Source of the DNA: Monoplex corrugatus
Lineage: Eukaryota > Mollusca > Gastropoda > Littorinimorpha > Ranellidae
Direction: 5' to 3'
NCBI GenBank assembly: GCA_030674185.1
Contig: CM060312.1
Span: 68,240,737 to 68,304,736 of the forward strand
DNA: 64,000 bases
The notes under the pieces are model-generated. The model was not told the DNA's origin and did not search any database. It was given only the letters and a program-made list of their open reading frames with translations. Numbering within the stretch: position 1 is the first letter of the stretch; every line of letters starts with the position of its first letter. This document shows positions 1 through 13,485 of the stretch, in pieces. Position numbers and translations under genes: made by a program.

Positions 1-361
1 AATTATACTTTATTTTATTTTATTTTTTTGTCTGGTATGTTTCACAAAGGTCATTGACATGAAAATCTGCTCCTGTCCTGTGTTTTGTTCATTTTGATTA
101 GCATTTGTATTCTCTTGTAGTGTGTTTCTTGTGGATTATGGCTTTCAGCCAGCAAGCAATTGTATGGTTTGTAATGCAGTTATTCATGAATATATTTGTC
201 AAAAAATGTGCATATATATCACAAATTGCAATATGTTCTTTCTTGTTCATGAAGGAACATCAAGATTGAAATTGTGATTTTTGCCATTCTGCGAATTGCA
301 AGCAAACAATAATTAACCAGACTCCGAAGATTTTGTGGTGTTGAGCCAGTAAACGGAGCTC
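1..361. other. AT-rich DNA, nothing recognised
   Basis: I see no coding signature, tRNA-like fold or copy of the repeat families found elsewhere in the window. Confidence 0.5.
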
Positions 362-385
362 GCTCTCTCTCTCCTCTCTCTCTCT

Positions 386-462
<77 letters not shown>

Positions 463-582
463 CTTCTCTCTTTTCTCTCTCTTTTCTCACTCTCTCTCTT
501 TTCTCTCTCTCTCGCTCTCTTCTCTCTCTCGCTCTCTTCTCTCTCTCGCTCTCTTTCTCTCTCGCTCTCTCTCTCCCTCTCC
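362..582. repeat. (CT)n microsatellite
   Basis: About 220 bp of nearly pure polypyrimidine on the plus strand, with interspersed TT and CG steps. Open frames across it are low-complexity Arg/Glu or Ser/Leu strings and are not genes. Confidence 0.95.
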
Positions 583-914
583 ACACACACACACACACAC
601 ACATACACACATGCCTATGCGCACGCACGCACACACACACGCACACACACACACACGCGCGCGCACACACATACACACACACAGACTGAACACATACACA
701 CAGAGATACTGTACACACACGCACGCACTTCGTGTGTGTATCAGTATGAAAGATGTATCTATGCGATGAAGGGTGAAAGAATGGCAGAGAAACAGATGTG
801 TGTGTGTGTGTGTGTGTGTGTGCGTGCATGTGTATGTGTGTGTGTGTGTGTGCGTGCGTGCATGTGTGTGTGTGTGTGTGCGTGCGTGCATGTGTGTGTG
901 TGTGTGTGTGTGTG
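583..914. repeat. (AC)n tract then (GT)n tract in inverted arrangement
   Basis: An AC-rich tract (583 to about 726, with GC steps and a GCGCGC patch near 656-664) is followed after roughly 70 bp by a GT-rich tract (798-914). The two arms are reverse complementary in character and both alternate purine and pyrimidine, so hairpin or Z-form structure is possible. Confidence 0.9.
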
Positions 915-1928
915 TAGCGGAAAGAGGGTCATCACGTTGAGACGATGGGCATATTTGCATTCTGGTACATGATTACCTAGTCGACAGAAATGGATGGAAA
1001 ACGGTTACAGAGGGCCGGGAGCGAAAAGCAAGCGGCAGACGATTCAACGTCTTAGCCCGTCGGACATGTCCAACTCTAAGCCATTTTGAATTAAATTCAG
1101 TTTCAATTCATTTCAATTCGTTTCTATTCGTTAGTCATGTTTAAATGTGCATTTGGATATTAGAATATGTATGCACTGAAAATGCACCGCATGTTTATCA
1201 TTCATATATTTACTTAGAAACACAGTCACAAATCTGTCTAAAACATAAGAATGGAAACGCCTCAACAGATCAAACCATCTGCAAAATACAGCAATCAGTT
1301 TTAGCATATGCCATTACCCTGCCCGTAAATACGATATGCATGCAGCTAGGCACTTGCTCATGCCAGTATTAACAAAATGAGAATTCGAGTATGTGCAAAA
1401 GTTTGCCCAAGAGGGTAAAATCTTGTTTGTACAGATTAGAACAGAATGGTCCTTTAGGAGGAGAAGAATGGACCGTACTGTTGTTGATATTGGTCTTGTT
1501 CATGACGGTGGTGATGGTACTGGGTGTGAAGGTGGTTATTGTAATAGTAGTTGCATAAGATGGACAGTTTGACATTCCGCTAAAGTTTGTAATCGGCAAG
1601 CAGTAAAATATGTATGTTGAAGTTGTGCGTGCCACTTATATAAAACATAAAACTCAACAAAACGGAAAAGCCAAATGAGAGACATCTGCATGGATACATA
1701 CTTGTATGCATACACATAGTGGTGTTCCGTGAAGAAAAAGTAGTGTTGGTGGCGATGGTCGTCATTATAGCAGTGGCAGCATCATGAACAGTTTTCTGAG
1801 CATTGGTTAAGAACGAGAAGCGACCATGTTGAATGAAAATCTTCTGGGTGTAATACCACGGTGTAATTCGTGATGGAAGTTTTGAGTTGCTGCCCTCACA
1901 CGCAGACATATATGGAACCATAGATAAC
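915..1928. other. no recognised feature
   Basis: Mixed-composition DNA. Short open frames here lack recognisable domains or coding bias and I reject them. Confidence 0.5.
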
Positions 1929-1934
1929 ACACAC

Positions 1935-2027
<93 letters not shown>

Positions 2028-2139
2028 TGCACACACGCACACACACACACGGACACACACACACACTTATACGGAAACACACACAGACACACACAGACAC
2101 ACACAGACACACACACAGAACACACACAGACACACACAC

Positions 2140-2194
<55 letters not shown>

Positions 2195-2225
2195 CTGTTC
2201 CTCCTCCCCTCACACACACACACTT
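1929..2225. repeat. (AC)n microsatellite
   Basis: An uninterrupted AC array (1929-2024) followed by interrupted AC units carrying AG, CC and AA variants up to 2225. Confidence 0.95.
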
Positions 2226-3689
2226 TCTTTCAGTCCATTAATTGAATCCAATTTAGCTGTCGTAATTGCCATGGGATAAACCGCCAATAAATCATCTGTC
2301 TAATGTCAGCGAAGTTATTGATCTACATATTACCAAGATCAAGAACGTCACTGGCACAATCAGTGCATTGATCTTTACACCCCTTCCTCCATCCACATTA
2401 CTGATTTGTTGCCTTGCTTCGGTAAGCCCAACTTTCTCCAGGTCTCTTTGCCGCCCATTTATAATAACGATGAGCAGACGTTTGCGTGATCACCGTCGTT
2501 GATTTACTTTCATCTTCTAAAATTAAACAAGCTAGCAAATGAATATGGATTGGTGCTGATTAACAATTGAAAGAACTAAACAAGGAAACAAATAAGAAAA
2601 CAACCAATGAAGAAATATTTGAATAAGATTCAGCATATGGTGTGGTTTTTCCAGCATCCACGTCCAACTGTCGCCACGTTTGCGCTTTCCAGTCCCTTGT
2701 GTCTGTGGGAGGATGGAGAGCAGAGAAGTGATGATGAAAAAAAAAAGGGGGGCATTACACGCGTAACCTCACCCCATCAAAATATGAGAGACAGCAAGAA
2801 AAGAAAGAAGCAACATGGGAAAAACCTCCATTAAGGCCTGTCTAATCTGTGGTCGTGCTGTGAGCAGCTTGTCAAGTCGCCATGCTGTCCCTGTCCTTGA
2901 GCCGCCTGACCACTTCGCCACCGCACGTGCGCAAACCACGCAAAAAGCGCTGTCAATCCCCCAAGCAAAAACCCAAATTCCACCCCAAATTGTCCCTGTC
3001 TTTCAAGCTTGACAGAAATGGGCCATTTAATCGGACGCTGCTGGAAACGATCAGGGAACATTCATGGGAGAGAAGAAGGGGACAGTTGATGGTGGCCAGT
3101 TCTCCCTATTTTCAATAAAGGGAGTGTCGTAAAGGAAGGATACGAAACGCAGGCCTCGGGCTAATTTATTGCCCCTTTCCTGACCTTTTATGGAGCGGGT
3201 ATGGCGATTCACAGGATTGTATCTTCTTTGCTGTCCGATATGAACTGCAATTTTTTGTTGTGTTGTTGTTGTTTGTGTGTTTCTGTTTTGCTTATGTCGA
3301 TATTTTTCCTTCGTTTTAGGATGTTCGTTTTGGCGTCCACAGGTTGGGACATGGAAGCTGGATCAAGCTCTGTTGAGCAAGGACTTAATTGAGGAAAGCG
3401 TTTTAACGGTAAAAATAAAAAGTTGAATGTCAAAGTGAAACACGATATACGACGAATTGTACCTGTTGCTTGTGTGGTTGTTTCTTGTGCGAATTACCTA
3501 TCTGATTAAATTTTGGTGCACGACATCCACAGCTATCCTGTTATGTGTACCCCCTTCTAAATGGACAGAAAAATAATGCCAAGTGTTATGAGCATATGCC
3601 TGCAAGGCACAAACACATATACGGAAGCGCTTAGAATACAATAATTGCACGCGTGCTGTACATAGTATGGGACAAGTCACAACAGTATC
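2226..3689. other. no recognised feature
   Basis: Contains short homopolymers such as an A run near 2738. Small open frames at 2607-2834 and 2882-3118 are basic but match no family I know and are not supported as genes. Confidence 0.45.
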
Positions 3690-5390
3690 GGGACAATGTG
3701 AACCACAGACTTGCCTGAATAGCAAGAGATTGGTGAAGGCAAAGGACGCCTTCTGGCTCACTTATGGAGAGAAGTTGAGTGAAGTCTGCAAAAGATCAAC
3801 TCGAGAGTTCTACAGAAGTGTCAAGAGTCCCTCAGCCCCACTTCCATGATAGACGACTCAGATGGTAATCTTGTCTACGAGGACGATAAAGTCAAGCAGA
3901 GATAGAGAGACTACTCAGAGAGCTCCTCAACCCCGCTGGCGAGAACAACTCCCATTCGCAGTTCATCCCCAGGTACCTGGAGCACACAGAATCCAGCATC
4001 CTGGAAGAAAAAGTCAGGAAAGCAGTGAAGTCCGGCCTGAAGTCTAAGTTGCGGAACAAGCTTCCCCTGTCTATTCGACAGTTACATACTCGTCTTCCTT
4101 CGAGTCTAACGTGAAGACACCTTTTTGTCCAGCGGTGATTTTCTTCTCTATGTGTCTACCCTTTTGCCCTTTTGTCCTACTTCCCTCTTGTCCCCCCCCC
4201 CCCCCCTCCAGTTTGTATTTCTACCCTTGAGTTTTTGTCGTTGCTAGTGGGTGCTTTGGTGAATAATGAGAGTGTGCGCTTTGATTTGATTTGCTTGTCA
4301 ACATTTGGCGCCATGTAAATGTCATTAGTCGCCATGTAAATGTCATTAGTATTATTATCATTAAAAATAGCTCCGTCTTGTCTTCAAAGACCAAGAGAAA
4401 AGTATTTGAGAGAATCGACAGGAACGAGGTCTGGGCCATGGGAGTACCTCTAAGGTGTGAAAGGGCAATTTATGAACAAAATCAGGGCGATCTACATCAG
4501 CAGCCAATGTACGGTACGACCTCAAGTGGATTTTCCATCTGGTTCCAAGTGAAATCTGACGTGAGGCAGGGTGTACAGTCATCGTTACTATTCATTGTTT
4601 ACATTGAAAAATAATTAAAGACGACAACTCAGACCCAGAGGCCCTGAAGGAACTGCTGTTTGTCGACGACCAAGACATACTGAACGAAAGCAAGGAACAT
4701 CTGTAGAGACAAGCAGTATAAATAGCAGCTGCGAATAATAAAAATGGACATCACACAGGTAAGACATGGGTCATGTGAATAGGGTGCAGTCTTGAAAAGC
4801 TGGACATACACAGAGTTCTTATACGTATTGAGCGTCTCGGCTGAGAATGGGAAGTTGAACAGAGAAATGGATTAAAGTCCGGAAAGCAGACTCCGGTCAG
4901 CTATCAACTGATACGCCTCCAGAAGCACCTAAGCTTATATATGGCAATCTTTATCCCCATTCTCACCTATCAGAGCCAGGCGTGGAGTTTGTGACAAAGC
5001 CCTGGAGCGTGAACTCACAAATTGAGAGATGAGATGTCTGTGGTGATCATTTGGTAAAACAGAAGGGACCGGGATCAGAAACGATGACATCAGATAGATG
5101 ATTGTGGCTGCGCTTAACAACCAGTACGTAGCGCACCAACGCATAAAGTGGTTCGGTCACCTGACAAAAACGCCAGTTAACCAGCCAGACCTACAAGCCT
5201 ACAGCGTCAGTACTCAGGCTTCAGAGCTAGAGAAAGACCACACCAGCACTGGATTGCTATAGTCTTGGACACGCTTCATGCTCACAGTATGACACTAATC
5301 CGAGCTTTCCCCGTTGCCGCAGATCGCCATCTTCATGTGCATGGTAGAAGTGGCTGGACAAAAGAAAGGAAAAAAGTATGCTTACACGAC
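3690..5390 (+). pseudogene. decayed RTE-like LINE reverse transcriptase, interrupted
   Basis: Relic of the reverse-transcriptase ORF of a non-LTR retrotransposon. Translated pieces in shifting frames follow LINE order. They are a pre-RT segment with EKLSEVCKRSTREFYRSVK near 3760-3825, a linker with DDSDGNLVYEDDK near 3849-3890, and an acidic segment near 3970-4045. After a foreign insertion come KVFERIDRNEVWAMG (4399-4443), a motif-B-like VRQGVQSSLLFIVY (4561-4605) and a motif-C-like LLFVDDQDIL (about 4650-4690). Then follow the post-RT IFIPILTYQSQAWSL (about 4942-4990) and a C-terminal WFGHL segment near 5150. Many stops and frameshifts show that it is dead. Part of the RT core between 4045 and 4376 is missing and replaced by an L2-like fragment. 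The RTE-like label is from recalled similarity and the clade is not certain. Confidence 0.75.
4043..4372 (+). mobile_element. L2-like LINE 3' end fragment nested in the RTE-like relic
   Basis: Starting near 4045 the sequence reads as the conserved L2-type C-terminus (NKLPLSIRQL at about 4053-4082, with a frame slip before a TPFCPA-like end). A 3' UTR follows with a C-rich run (4193-4206) and the typical tail in which a GCGC-like motif leads into a TTATTATCATT microsatellite. The 21-bp tail unit CGCCATGTAAATGTCATTAG(T) is present twice. The fragment is severely 5'-truncated and separates two parts of an older LINE, so it inserted later. Confidence 0.65.
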
Positions 5391-6690
5391 CAAGGTGAAC
5401 TACGTTCATGCATATCTTCATCATCATCTTCATAATAAGATTTTATTATAGGTTTTATTATTATCCTTATCACCGCCATTAAGTCTTGTTATTCATCACG
5501 AAATTGACCAAGATTTTAGGCGAAGATGAACTTCCATTGTTTGGTTCTTAAAATCCCCCTTTTATTTCGGAGCATCATGGTCATTTTTTTTCAATAATTA
5601 CCCAATGGTATAGCTAAAATACTATTACTTGTGTTAACATGTGTGTCAGGATGATGTGACAGTGGTGCGTGGAATTAATGCCCTCTGAGGCGGCTGCAGA
5701 AGATGAGTCACCAAACACGGGAAAATTGTTGATAGTTAAATAGCGGCAAAAGTATTGACAAAAGTAATAGGCATGACGAGCCCCACAGGAACCAGAGACA
5801 TCGATTGAAGGCTGAGACAGGATAAATCGATCAATGCTGTTACAGTACGTGCCGTTCTAATGGACACATGGGTTAATCCAGGTCACGCAGTGCCCATGCG
5901 TGAGTGCGTACTTAGATGCTTGCGTGTCTGTGCGTGAGTGCGTGCTTAGATGCTTGCGTGTCTGTATTTGTGATGCTGCCTTTTCAAAAGGAGAACAGGT
6001 TCAGATGAGATGCTGATGCGAGCACAATGGCATGTGTGAAAAAAATAATAAAGGTTGGCCGGTAGTTCCTTAGTTGTTTACAGAAGCGTTTGCTCCAAAC
6101 TTTAACCCGATAACATATCCAGCAGTAAATATGGACTCGTGCCTGTTATTATCCCGTTATCATTTATAGCAATAGAACGCATTTAACACAAAAATTAACT
6201 GCTTTTGTGGATGACAGTTTTTCTTCTCATATTTCGTCTAACCGTTGTCGTGTAGCCTAACAAACAGTAGTGATATTTATCAAAGTTTCACACATATTAG
6301 TAGGCTTTCAAGGCTGTCCGTTTCAATTTCAGTTTTCATTTTTTTCAAGATGGCTTCGAAATGAATATCGTATATGCTGACCCCACAGATGCCATATGAT
6401 GGGTGCGATGCAGAATGGTCATGACACGAGTCGTATGCTTGCGCATAAGCCGTACGCGCTGACAAGGTGTTGGGGTCCTACTTAGTGTATGTTCAATATC
6501 TATCCTTGTAAACAGGAACAAAAGTAGAAAGTATGACTACACTGTACTAACGCACTATAGTTGAACGTCAGAGAATCCCTTCTGTTGGGAACCCAACATA
6601 AACCGGTTGTCGCTTTCTAAAGTAATCTATAATCAACATCACCACCAGTTCTCTTATTAGCCTGTCCTGTACCCTTTATTCACAGAAACC
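5391..6690. other. no recognised feature, with one short tandem duplication
   Basis: Unrecognised DNA. A 34-bp unit is duplicated in tandem at 5897-5930 and 5931-5964 with a single A/G difference. Confidence 0.55.
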
Positions 6691-6695
6691 ACACA

Positions 6696-6791
<96 letters not shown>

Positions 6792-6905
6792 CTCTCTCTC
6801 TCTCTCTCTCTCTCACGCACACACACAAGTAAGCTCGCGTGTGCGCGCGTGCACACACATGCACACGCACGCACACACAGCGCGCGCGCGTGTTTATGCA
6901 CGCAT
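6691..6905. repeat. (AC)n-(TC)n compound microsatellite
   Basis: AC array to 6787, a TC array at 6787-6814, then mixed AC and GC alternations including GCGCGCGCG near 6881-6889. Confidence 0.95.
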
Positions 6906-9900
6906 ACATGATCTTTTGTCTTTTATATCACTTGCATTTTGCCCACCGTCTTTTTCCTCAGTCCCCGTCCATGGTTTTTTTTTTCTTTTTTTTTTTTCAA
7001 TTCTTTAAATTTCTTCGATCTCTGATCCAGGAAAAGCCCAGAAACTTTGTATTTCTCGCTGCATGAGCCTGCACAGTGTCAAGGCGTCAGCTGCAGTGTG
7101 GGTGTCTCAAGACCGCCAAAAGGGCGTTCTATGGCTTGTCTTGTTTCATTTTTATTTTCTTCCAACCCCTTACTTGCCAGATTTTGAGGGGAACAAAGTG
7201 TGTGAATAGGGTGGAATGGTCGATGGATGAGTGAAGAAGTTTTGGAATCCGTGGATGATTCACTTTGACTGGCGCGCTAAGGTACGTGCGCATTCAAATG
7301 TGGTTTGACTTTCTTTTCTTTTCTAAGTAGCACTACCATACAACCACTCCCGCTACTACCTCACACTCCCCCCCCCCCCCCCAAAAAAAAAAAAAAACCT
7401 CCATTTTCTGGAATCTGCTTTTAATCAAAACTGCCGTGAATGGTTTCCAGCTTAGTGGAGTAGACATAAACTCCGGAAGTCGTGAAAGATGACGCTGTTG
7501 GCCAGGCTGGGGGTCCGCCAGAGGACGCTTTTTTCCCCTGATTGCCACTGTATGTGTAAAACCGCCGCGTTTTGCTGTGTGCCGTTTGTAAGAGAGGGCA
7601 AAGGTCTATATTGAAACATCGTCCCTGTCCCATGTGTAAAGATACAATTATAAACAAGCACAGTGTCTGAGTTAGATTCAACAGTCCCATCATGTGAGAT
7701 GTTAAAGCTATATATTTTCAGATTCCATAATCGCCACAGGTGTTAAATCATTTAGTAACCCCAGAATGTAAACATGAGCATCAGTGTATTGATTGTATAT
7801 GATCAGTATATCATTTCCAGATCTGGATGGTATACATGTATCTATCAAGTCTGTTCGTGAACCTTTATGGGGCCGTTTTGAATAGACATGGCCCATGCTA
7901 CTGGACATAGCAATGACATGAATTTCTAGTATGCTGTATGTGTATGCCATACTATAGACACATTTCGTTCTCCCATTTTAAGCAAAGGTGTTTCTTTTGT
8001 CATTCGTAAACACGCTGTACTCAAATCTGTTTAAATCCTTCAGAAAAAGGAAGTTGTTTGTATGGCTTGACAGACTTGTATTTGTGCCTCTTGAGCAGGA
8101 GTGCATTTTCACGCGGCGCACAATTGCGGTTAGCTGTTGTTAGTCCTTGAGGCACAGCTGATGTGTGCATGCTTTGTGTAGTGTTTTCCCCTGCTTATCG
8201 TGCATGGAGTGCTAGTGACGCTTTCTCCAGTATTGTGTATTGATGCTGCTCCCCCCCCCCCCCGGGGGGGGGGTGATCAATGTCTGCTGTGATGATCACA
8301 AGCACTGGTATATGCCAACTTGCATATACGTGCCATGTTTGTTGACATGTGTGGTAAGTGACCGCCGTGGCATTGTAATGCAGATATATACAGCTGAATA
8401 ATGTACCAAGTATAACCACCAGAAGAGTTGAATGTACCGGGCTGTTAACTAGTACATGCATTGAAAGTGCTGTGCACCATCATTCAGTCTGACCAATTGA
8501 AAATGAAGAAGGCGAAAAGATGTAGAGTCACAAAGTGAAACTGGCAACCATCCTAAACTTTGAATGCTTATATCTTCTGGTAGCATTGTAATTTCAAAAA
8601 TAACATACTGTGAAATGTTTATGGCCTTCAGCCAGTTTATTGATTGATCTCTTCACAGAGTTCATTGACATAAGTACATATGATATAGACATACGTTTTC
8701 CGAGGTCTAAAATCTCTCCTGGCAAAGTAAACTACTCTTGAACGAAATGATGACGTAAAATCATATGTACCACCTACAGCCTACGTTGTGGATGTAATCA
8801 TTTTGATTTTAAGCAGACGTTACTGTGTGCCCTGATCGCAATCATTTTAGACGAAGCTTCATAGGCAGTTACCGGAGAAAATGACAAAATATGCCAGAGC
8901 GAAGTAATGGTCGGTGGTGTGTTCTTTGATTCATGGCCTCCCTGTCAGTGGTGCAGGAAGCAGGTGAGGCCATAACCAGTTGGTCTGATCGATAATCAGT
9001 CAGATCTGCCCGTGCGGGTTAAAAAGTGCATGGTACGCTTGACGTCACTTGTTGAAATCAGACGTCTGGCGGCTTTGATTTTGCGGGAGTTTCTTGTAAT
9101 CATCGGCAGCCACACAGTCCTGGTTTGGCTACAGACCGACCATGACGTCTGTCAGTCATTCAGATCGGAATACTGTAGTGGTGAACGCTGTTTTGTTATT
9201 GACGTGCATTGTAGTAATGGAATCAAGTAACCTTTTGACGAGCAAGTTGACTCGTATGGTAGAGCCGTGGACTGAAGATGTGTTGTCTCGAGTTCATTCC
9301 CAGCTTACACACAAAATCTGGCCTGTTCGCTGCGAATCTTACAGCTTCAGTCACTCTGATGGTGTCAGTGTTTCCTAAGTCCCAGTTCTCCTCGAACATT
9401 ACTTCAAAACCTTGTCAGCGCAATGGGTTTTGTACAAGCTCAAAGAGTTCCAAATAATTTGTGGTAATTTTGATTGTAGCGAGTTTGATGTCTGAGTTTG
9501 ACGTGACGAACCCTTGAACAAACGCTAAACTTCCAGACTCCAACTAACTACAACAAAAGATGGGGAATTGATTAGGGTAAAAAAAAAATATACACGCTCG
9601 TATGCGACTATGCTGTGCACTGGATAGGAAAGATAATACACTAATTTACTTTGAAAAGTTTGCTGTAACCTCAGGAATCAGCCAGAGTGTAGGCTTAGGA
9701 TCGCCATGACTAAAAAACAAAACCAACGCATGATAGACGATAGGTAGCGCTTATGGAATTACCCGCTTACTGTTGGTATTCTTGAACAAACTGACCCGGA
9801 AATTAGTAACAGTTGTGACTGGAATAGCTTTGATATATCGTGTCGTTTTGAAAATTATTGGTATCTTTCTTACATGGCCTAATCGATGAGATCCAAATTT

Positions 9901-10347
9901 GTTGAAAAGTTGCCATTACTCTTCTTGCTGAGCGTAACATACTTTTTTTTTTTTTTTAGAAAGTATTCAGTTGATACTTTTAGATAGTCTCTAGTATCCA
10001 GTTTGCTCGGATGAATCCATTTTTCTATCTTGAAGGCTATGCCATGCGAAGAAGATAAAAAGCGTGGCCAATGGTCGATGTTGTCAGTCTATGTGTACAT
10101 AAACTCTAGATGATGGCGGTGTTGATGTGTACAATTGTCCATACGTTAGGAGCGTGGATATTCCAGCCACGTACGTACTGCTGTGCGGTACATGATAATC
10201 ACAAGCCGGACAGCTGTCGTGGGACGTATTCCTGGACTGGCTTCAGCCGACAAGGACAGAGTCCTTCAGCGCTTGGAGATACTTTGTAGTCGGTGCAGCG
10301 GCACACGATGTAATAAAGATGTTTCCCGGGAAACATGCATGCATGCA
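6906..10347. other. long stretch without recognised genes
   Basis: Apart from homopolymers (C15 followed by A15 at 7368-7397) and the C13G10 block described separately, I see no domain-bearing frame, tRNA-like fold or member of families B-H. The longest open frames are under 100 codons with no recognisable motif. Confidence 0.5.
8251..8273. repeat. C13-G10 homopolymer palindrome
   Basis: Thirteen C residues are directly followed by ten G residues, giving a perfect 10-bp palindromic stem without a spacer. It may be a real hairpin-forming site or an assembly artefact at a homopolymer. Confidence 0.9.
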
Positions 10348-10348
10348 T

Positions 10349-10485
10349 AACCGAGCGCGCGTGCGCACGTGCACATTTACACACACACGCGCGCGCACAC
10401 ACAAACGCACACACACACACACACTCACGCACGCACGCGCACACACACACACACGCAAGCACGCACATAGATATACACTCACACA
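10349..10485. repeat. alternating purine-pyrimidine (AC/GC) tract
   Basis: Begins with GCGCGCGTGCGCACGTGC and continues as AC-rich units with frequent GC steps. It is low complexity and has Z-DNA-prone alternation. Confidence 0.9.
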
Positions 10486-10722
10486 CAGTCTTCCATGCAC
10501 CTTGTTAAATTCCTCCTCTGTCTTTATCCGGTTTCTTTCCCTTCTCTTTTCCTTCCTCCCTCCCTCCCCCCTCCCTCCCTCACTGTTTCATTGATTTTGC
10601 GCACGTATCCATACCAACAACAAAAGGTCTTTGATACCGATGAATGAGGGAGTTTGGGTATAATCTGTTGTGTGCAATTGCTCTTTGAGAAAAAGTTTAC
10701 TTGAAATTTGATAGATTCGGTT

Positions 10723-11335
<613 letters not shown>

Positions 11336-11825
11336 TGACTAGATTTTGTTAGTCTAGTTTGTGTAGCTAGAAAAGAGGTTTCATGTAGAATGAACGTTCA
11401 CGTTACATCAAAGAAATGCTTGTGAAGTTTTGGGTTTTTTGTTAAAAGCTGGTCGTGATGTGCATCATTGATGTTGGCGGGCAATGGTGTATTTAAATAT
11501 GTCCGATTTTGGTCTTGAAAGATGCAATTGTTCTTGGATCCGTGCAGTGTGTCATGGGGGTAGTTAGCTCTGTTAAATATTTGAGCTCAGATCTGTGTGA
11601 AATGATGTTGTTGTACTTAAGAAGTTGTTGTTGTTGTTATTGTTTGGTTGGTTGTTTTTAAAAAAAAAATTTTAAGTGGTAGTATTTCTGCTTTTTCTAA
11701 TTTTGGGTCTGTGGAAAGGGAGATGTCAGCTACTAGAAAATATTCTGCTCTTGCGTACAGGGATCTACTTTTTCACGATAGAATTTTCACCATTCTGATA
11801 TTTGGTTTATACATGATTATAATGT
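11336..11825 (-). pseudogene. possible C-terminal scrap of an antisense LINE
   Basis: On the minus strand a frame near 11620-11500 reads LTELTTPMTHCTDPRTIASF. This resembles the LINE C-terminal pattern in which a proline-rich stretch leads to a TFKTKL-type motif. If real, it belongs with the antisense RT relic at 13486-14130, with the plus-strand L2-like element inserted between them. The similarity is weak and the rest of the interval is not readable. Confidence 0.3.
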
Positions 11826-13472
11826 CATTTTGATTGTTCACCCTCTCCTCAAGAAATACAATTTAGACCCAAATGAACTGAAAAATTACCGGCCTATCTC
11901 TAATCTCTCTTTCTTGTCAAAACTCATCGAAAAAGTTGTCCTCAACCAGCTGAACTCTCACCTGTCTGCCAACAATCTTCTCAATCCTTTCCAGTCAGCC
12001 TACCGCCAGTGCCATAGCACTGAAACTGCCCTGCTACACATTCTCAACAATCTCCTCCTTGCAACTGATACTGGCAAAGTCTCTCTCCTCACACTCCTTG
12101 ATCTGTCTGCAACCTTTGATACCATTGATCATGGTATTCTCCTTTCTAGACTTCATCATACTTTTGGCATCTCTGACATTGCTCTCTCCTTTTTCACTTC
12201 ATATCTGTCAAACAGAAAACAAACTGTTCTCATTAATGGCACTTACTCTCAACCTGCATGCCTGACCTGTGGTGTTCCACAAGGATCTGTCCTTGGCCCT
12301 GTTCTTTTCACTCTTTACACCTCCCCCCTATCCACCATCATCAACTCCCACTCTATAAAACACCACTTCTATGCTGATGACACCCAACTTCTAGACAGTG
12401 ACACACCAGACAATATACAGCGCCTCTTGACTCGCACCACTGAGTGTTACTCGGACATTAAGAACTGGATGACGTTCAACAAACTTCAGCTTAATGACGA
12501 CAAGACAGAAGCTATCCTCATTGGCACCCGTCAGAAACTTTCTCAGCTGCCTCCTCTTTCTCTCCCATTATGTAACACATCAGTCCCAATTTCTGATTCA
12601 GCTAAAAACCTTGGTGTCTGCATTGACTCTACCCTCTCCATGAACAACTTTGTTTCTCAAACTGCCAGATCTTGCTACTATCACCTCCATCGTATAAAGC
12701 TTGATCAGGAAGTATCTCTCTGTGGAAACAACTGCAAAACTCGTTCTCTCCTTCATAATGTCTCGCATTGACTATTGCAATTCACTCCTGTCTGGTCTTC
12801 CTGCCTCCACCATTCACATCCTACAGCGCATTCAAAACAATGCTGCACGCCTTGTACTCAAAAAGAAAAAAGCTGACACATATCGCCTCTCCTGGCACAA
12901 CTTCACTGGCTGCCTGTATCAAAGCGCATACAGTACAAACTAGACACCATGTGCTACAAAAGCCTCAATAACGCAGCCCCCGATTACCTGTCAAGCCTAC
13001 TTGAGATCTATGTTCCCTCACGTACCCTCCGCTCTGCCTCCGATCCTCTGACTTTTCGCTTTCCACGCACCAAGCTCAATACCTATGGTCCACGAGCCTT
13101 CTCTGTTTCTGGTCCACTTTCCTGGAACAAACTTCCTCTCTCAGTCCGTCAGCAACCTACTTTTGTCTCCTTCAAGTCCGCTCTCAAAACTCACCTTTTC
13201 TCCTCTGCATAAAATCCTGACCTCACTCATCCCCCCTCTGTAGCCTGTCTCCACTCGGAGGGGAATCACATTGTAATATATATTTGTATATAATATGCTC
13301 TCTATAATTTTCCATTGCTTTTATTCTTTTTCCCCATTTATAGCCATGTGTAAGTGTGTGTGTAGTGTGTGTGCGCGCGTGCGTAAGTGTATGTTCAGCG
13401 CTTAGATTTGATTTTTATCGAGATTTTGCGCTATATATATATTGTAATTATTAATTATTATTATTATTATTT
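11826..13472 (+). mobile_element. 5'-truncated L2/CR1-like non-LTR retrotransposon
   Basis: A 1.65-kb LINE copy that begins inside the coding region just before the first conserved RT block, so the endonuclease and N-terminal RT are missing. It ends with a 3' UTR (13213-13440) containing a GCGCTATATATATATTGTAATT motif followed by an (ATT)n tail at about 13441-13472, which is typical of L2-type 3' ends. The sequence just downstream is an antisense LINE relic. No clear target-site duplication was found. Confidence 0.85.
11830..13212 (+). pseudogene. L2/CR1-like reverse transcriptase, two frameshifts
   Basis: Reverse transcriptase that would act in target-primed reverse transcription. The first frame (to 12771) contains YRPISNLSFLSKLIEKVV, then FQSAYRQCHSTETALLHI, then motif A LLTLLDLSATFDTIDHGIL. 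Motif B is CGVPQGSVLGPVLFTLYTSP and motif C is FYADDTQLLDSD with the catalytic aspartates intact. Motif D/E material includes KLQLNDDKTEAILIGT. Near 12700 one extra base shifts the reading to a second frame ([20 protein letters not shown], then [19 protein letters not shown]). Near 12880 a second slip leads to a third frame ([20 protein letters not shown] to the FKSALKTHLFSS end at 13212). Loss of the 5' part and the two frameshifts make it non-autonomous. The family call is from motif memory. Confidence 0.85.
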
Positions 13473-13485
13473 AAAAATGTTTTTC

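Noticed and set aside
219..972. Long open frames on both strands (up to 189 codons)
   Set aside because: They translate (CT)n and (AC/GT)n arrays into Arg-Glu, His-Thr or Cys-Val strings. There is no domain or codon bias. The same applies to frames in every other microsatellite in the window.
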